Assembly (NCBI RefSeq): GCF_000428945.1
Contig: NZ_AUAX01000021.1
Location: 1-64,000 of the forward strand
Source of the DNA: Hamadaea tsunoensis DSM 44101
GTDB lineage: Bacteria > Actinomycetota > Actinomycetes > Mycobacteriales > Micromonosporaceae
Direction of reading: 5' to 3'
DNA: 64,000 nucleotides
Made by a program: the position numbers and the translations under genes. The notes beneath the pieces are model-generated. The model was not told the DNA's origin. It was given only the letters and a program-made list of their open reading frames with translations, and ran no database searches. Of this stretch, positions 61,501 through 64,000 are shown piece by piece (positions within the stretch are counted from its first letter, which is position 1; every line of letters starts with the position of its first letter).

Positions 61501-63618
61501 CTAGTAGACCTCGACCTTGCCGGTCGGCCGGGGGCTGAAGGAGTCGTTGAAGAAGTACTCGCCCTTGGTGGTGAAGGTGTAGGTGAACGACTCGCCGGGC
61601 TGCAGGCGGACGTCGAACAGGCCTTCGAAGAACTGGGTGGCACCGTGGACGTTGGCGTTGTCGGCCGGGTTGGTGAACGTGACGGTCGTTCCTACCGGTA
61701 CGCGCAGGTGGGTCGGTGCCATGGCGTTGACCGCGGTCGACTCGACGGTGCCGACGGTGTTGGTGGCGGCGTTGTAGGTGCGGGCCAGGATGACCGTGTT
61801 GTTCACGACGCTGCCCTCGACCGGGCCGCCGGATACCGGCCGGCGGACGACCGGCGGGGTGGGCACCGCGGCCGGCGCGACGGTGCCGCCGAGCTTGAAC
61901 GCCCACAGGAAGTCCCCGCGCGGGGCGGAGTCGCCGTAGGGGATGCCGGTGCCGCCGGCGTATACGGCGATGTACTGTTCGCCGTCGATCTCGTAGCTGA
62001 TCGGGCTGCTGCTGATCGACGCTCCACATTGGAAGCGCCACAGTTCGTGGCCGTGGCGGGCGTCCAGCGCGAGCAGATAGCCGTCGGGCTGGCCGATGAA
62101 CAGCAGGTCCCCGGCGGTGGTCAGGACGCCGTTGCCGTGGGCGACGGAGTAGGGCAGGCGGCGTTTCCAGGCGACCTTGTTGGTGGACGCGTCGACGGCG
62201 ACCACGCCGCCGGTCTGATATTCGCCGGGCGGCCGCAGGCCGTTGCTGGCTTCGGTGAGGGAGTGGGCGGCGGCGACGTAGCCGTAGCCGGTGTACATGA
62301 AGCCGGTGCTGTGGCTGAAGGACTGGTGGGCCCAGTCCGCGCCGCCGCCGTGGCCGGGGATGGTCAGGATCGGGATGTCCCAGTGCGGGTCGTACAGGGC
62401 GCCCTGGACGTAGTTGGGCACGGCCCGGTTGGGGTCACCCGGAACGTCGGTGCCCAGCGGCTGGTCGACGACCCGGTTCTCGGTCCATGGTCCCTGCCGG
62501 GGGAACGGCTGGGTGGGCCACGTCTTCTGCCGTGGTTCCTGCGGCACGGGGACTTCGTCGATGCCCAGCGGCGCGGTGCCGTCGGTGCGGTCGAGGATGA
62601 AGTACATCCCGGACTTGGAGCCGTAGACGACCAGCTTGCGCGTGCGGCCGTGGATCTTCGTGTCGACCAGGACGGGGGCCATGGTGTTGTCCATGTCCCA
62701 GATGCCGTGGTGGATGGACTGGAAATGCCACCGGTACTGGCCGGTCTTGAGGTCCATGGCCACCAGTGCGCTGGAGAACAGGTTCTGCCCGCCGCGCTGC
62801 GATCCGTCCTGTGAGGACTTGCTGCCGCGGGCGTTGCCGAAGGCCCAGTAGACCAGGCCGAGTTCGGGGTCGACGGCCGGATGCATCCAGGGCGCGGCGC
62901 CGCCGGTCTGCCAGGAGGTGCCCTCCCAGGTGTCGTTGCCGATCTCGCCGGGGCCGGGCGCGCCCCAGAAGTGCCAGACGACGTCGCCGGTATGGGCGTC
63001 CAGGGCGAGGGCGGCGTTGCGGTCGCTGTCGTGGGTGCCGACGTAGAGCAGGCCGTCGTAGTGGGTGACGGCGACCTTCTCCATCCCGCCGTAGCCGGTG
63101 ATCTGCTTCTCCCAGGCCACGGCGCCGGTCTGCTGGTCCAGGGCGATGATCCAGCTGCCCTTGCCGTGGGTGAAGACCAGGCCGTCGCCGACGGCGACAC
63201 CGCGGCGGGTCAGGGTGCCGCGGGTCTGGCGGTAGACCCATTTGGTGACGCCGGTCTTGCCGTCGACGGCGAACACGTTGCCGTACGCCGATTCGATGTA
63301 GAGCACGCCGTCGACGGCCACGGCGGTGCTCTGGTTGGTGCCGGTGGTGATGCCGCCCTCGATCCGGTTGAGCCACGCGCCGCCGAGGCGGTGGATGTTG
63401 CCGTGGTGGACGTCGCGCAGGGCGGTGTAGTTCTGGTTGCCGTAGTTGCCGCCGACTTTCGGGAAGTCGCGGGTCGCCGCGGCGACCGGATCGGGCACTG
63501 CGGGGGCGCAGGACCGATCGTCGGCCGGTGCGGCGCCGGCCGTGCCGGGCAGGAGGGTGGCGCCGACCGCGGTCGCGGCCGCGCCGGTCAGGACGGTACG
63601 TCGGGGGAGCTGGGCCAT
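61501..63618 (-). CDS. Tat-exported PQQ-type beta-propeller protein with cupredoxin tail (705 aa)
   Basis: A twin-arginine-type signal (PRRTVLTGAAATAVGATLLP) is followed by an eight-bladed quinoprotein propeller with Trp-docking repeats: VDGVLYIESAYGNVFAVDGK, DGLLYVGTHDSDRNAALALD, GELVYWAFGN-like LGLVYWAFGN and DLLFIGQPDGYLLALDARHG. The last ~110 residues form a plastocyanin-like module (LRVPVGTTVTFTNPADNANV; GEYFFNDSF), as in methanol/alcohol dehydrogenase-type fusions, although the full copper His set is not obvious. ATG 63618 has GAGG eight bases upstream. It may oxidise an alcohol or sugar outside the membrane. It is coupled to ThuA and has an operator-like dyad in its leader. Confidence 0.85.
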   Translation of the reverse strand: MAQLPRRTVLTGAAATAVGATLLPGTAGAAPADDRSCAPAVPDPVAAATRDFPKVGGNYGNQNYTALRDVHHGNIHRLGGAWLNRIEGGITTGTNQSTAVAVDGVLYIESAYGNVFAVDGKTGVTKWVYRQTRGTLTRRGVAVGDGLVFTHGKGSWIIALDQQTGAVAWEKQITGYGGMEKVAVTHYDGLLYVGTHDSDRNAALALDAHTGDVVWHFWGAPGPGEIGNDTWEGTSWQTGGAAPWMHPAVDPELGLVYWAFGNARGSKSSQDGSQRGGQNLFSSALVAMDLKTGQYRWHFQSIHHGIWDMDNTMAPVLVDTKIHGRTRKLVVYGSKSGMYFILDRTDGTAPLGIDEVPVPQEPRQKTWPTQPFPRQGPWTENRVVDQPLGTDVPGDPNRAVPNYVQGALYDPHWDIPILTIPGHGGGADWAHQSFSHSTGFMYTGYGYVAAAHSLTEASNGLRPPGEYQTGGVVAVDASTNKVAWKRRLPYSVAHGNGVLTTAGDLLFIGQPDGYLLALDARHGHELWRFQCGASISSSPISYEIDGEQYIAVYAGGTGIPYGDSAPRGDFLWAFKLGGTVAPAAVPTPPVVRRPVSGGPVEGSVVNNTVILARTYNAATNTVGTVESTAVNAMAPTHLRVPVGTTVTFTNPADNANVHGATQFFEGLFDVRLQPGESFTYTFTTKGEYFFNDSFSPRPTGKVEVY

Positions 63619-63651
63619 GCTGGTCACCTCGTTGTCTGATGCCGAGGACCG

Positions 63652-63685
63652 ATGGGATGCCGGCGGTACAACGCCCGGAGCTGCG
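63652..63685 (-). repeat. 34-bp repeat, inverted copy of 9841-9874
   Basis: An exact copy lies in the 5' leader of the quinoprotein gene, between the dyad (63687-63705) and the start codon. See the entry at 9841. Confidence 0.85.
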
Positions 63686-63686
63686 T

Positions 63687-63705
63687 TGGTCCACTAGATG
63701 GACCA
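63687..63705. promoter_or_regulatory. GntR-like palindromic operator and promoter of the quinoprotein gene
   Basis: TGGTCCACTAGATGGACCA has perfect 7-bp arms around CTAGA and resembles GntR/HutC-type sites (TGGTCTAGACCA class). On the minus strand it directly follows a TTGACG -35 box and a TACATC -10-like box, so a bound repressor would block transcription. Confidence 0.6.
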
Positions 63706-63796
63706 GATGTACCGCCTAGAGGTACCGCGTCAATATAGGACGACGCCACTGCGTGGCGCAAGCAATCTTGGGGCGGCGGATGAAGGGATCGAACAA

Positions 63797-63827
63797 GAGC
63801 CGCCGGTCCTGAAGGGACCGACGGCTC
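63797..63827 (-). terminator. Terminator after the TetR-like gene
   Basis: A 13-position stem, GAGCCG-C-CGGTCC with GGACCG-A-CGGCTC (one mismatch) and a five-base loop, lies 25 bases beyond the stop of the minus-strand regulator gene. Confidence 0.7.
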
Positions 63828-63851
63828 ACCGCAGCGCGAGAAACGTGGCCG

Positions 63852-64000
63852 TCAGGCGGCCAAGAAGCGGACCACCATGTCGCCGAGCATGGTCCGGTAA
63901 TGCCCGCGTTCGGCCGGATCCACCAGGTCGCGATCGAAGATCGCGCCGAAGGTGTGCCGGTTGGCCACCCGGAAGAAGCAGTACGAGCTGATCATCATGT
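63852..64000 (-). CDS. TetR-family regulator, C-terminal end (partial)
   Basis: The minus strand enters the window coding and ends at TGA 63852-63854. The last ~48 residues read MMISSYCFFRVANRHTFGAI, then FDRDLVDPAERGHYRTMLGD and MVVRFLAA, a characteristic C-terminus of TetR/AcrR-type repressors. The DNA-binding half is outside the window. It precedes the quinoprotein/ThuA genes on the same strand, separated by a terminator. It might control neighbouring genes, but this cannot be tested here. Confidence 0.75.
   Translation of the reverse strand, partial: MMISSYCFFRVANRHTFGAIFDRDLVDPAERGHYRTMLGDMVVRFLAA

Noticed and set aside
61645-62814. 389-codon plus-strand frame opposite the quinoprotein
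   Set aside because: Val/Gly/Asp-rich shadow of GC-rich coding sequence; no domain.

Overview
The window is high-GC DNA with frequent GTG starts, 4-bp ATGA gene overlaps and actinobacterial families (EspC-like ESX substrate, FxsT-like TPR protein, MmpL transporter, IS701/ISL3/IS5 remnants). It looks like a Micromonosporaceae chromosome (Actinoplanes/Micromonospora type). No rRNA, tRNA or CRISPR array was recognised. All family names are read from motifs; no database search was run.

Left arm (1-8000): a truncated TPR gene is fused head-on to a truncated secreted GH3/CBM2 glycosidase. It is followed by a minus-strand ESX-type polymorphic-toxin operon (EspC-like, toxin, putative immunity protein), an HTH gene with a striking four-half-site operator, a gene split by an in-frame TAA, and a small membrane protein/LuxR-HTH pair.

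Defence-like island (about 8.0-27.2 kb): two direct copies of a ~115-bp repeat (8042 and 25611), plus a partial third (14350), bracket or punctuate an AbrB-like protein with a tyrosine recombinase, an IS5 remnant, a 1283-aa nuclease-STAND-TPR-FtsK-like protein, a tightly overlapped minus-strand trio (nucleotidyltransferase, calcineurin-like phosphatase, DpnII/MboI-like nuclease), an orphan barstar cassette, a 1781-aa Hsp90-like ATPase/NOV_C nuclease and an EcsC-like membrane protein. A serine recombinase abuts the right-hand repeat.

Scar region (27.5-29.4 kb): IS701 and ABC-transporter debris. A 1134-bp element with inverted ends (TGTCGG...) and a 5-bp target duplication carries one unknown gene. 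Joining its flanks restores a LivF reading frame.

Catabolic region (29.4-51.1 kb): a nine-gene minus-strand operon takes up and degrades rhamnosides: solute-binding lipoprotein, two permeases, GH78 rhamnosidase, GH3 glucosidase, RhaI, RhaEW, RhaB and lactate dehydrogenase LldD. Next to it is a LysR-associated aromatic set: cyclase, FAD monooxygenase, FAH hydrolase, alpha/beta hydrolase, AraC regulator and extradiol dioxygenase. Together they suggest use of rhamnosylated plant phenolics such as flavonoid rhamnoglucosides.

Right arm (51.1-64 kb): ISL3 remnant, NarL-type two-component system, CrtC-like secreted lipocalin, MmpL transporter, a TIM barrel-HPPD-TIM barrel fusion with its own operator, a secreted ThuA protein, a secreted quinoprotein with a cupredoxin tail, and the end of a TetR gene.
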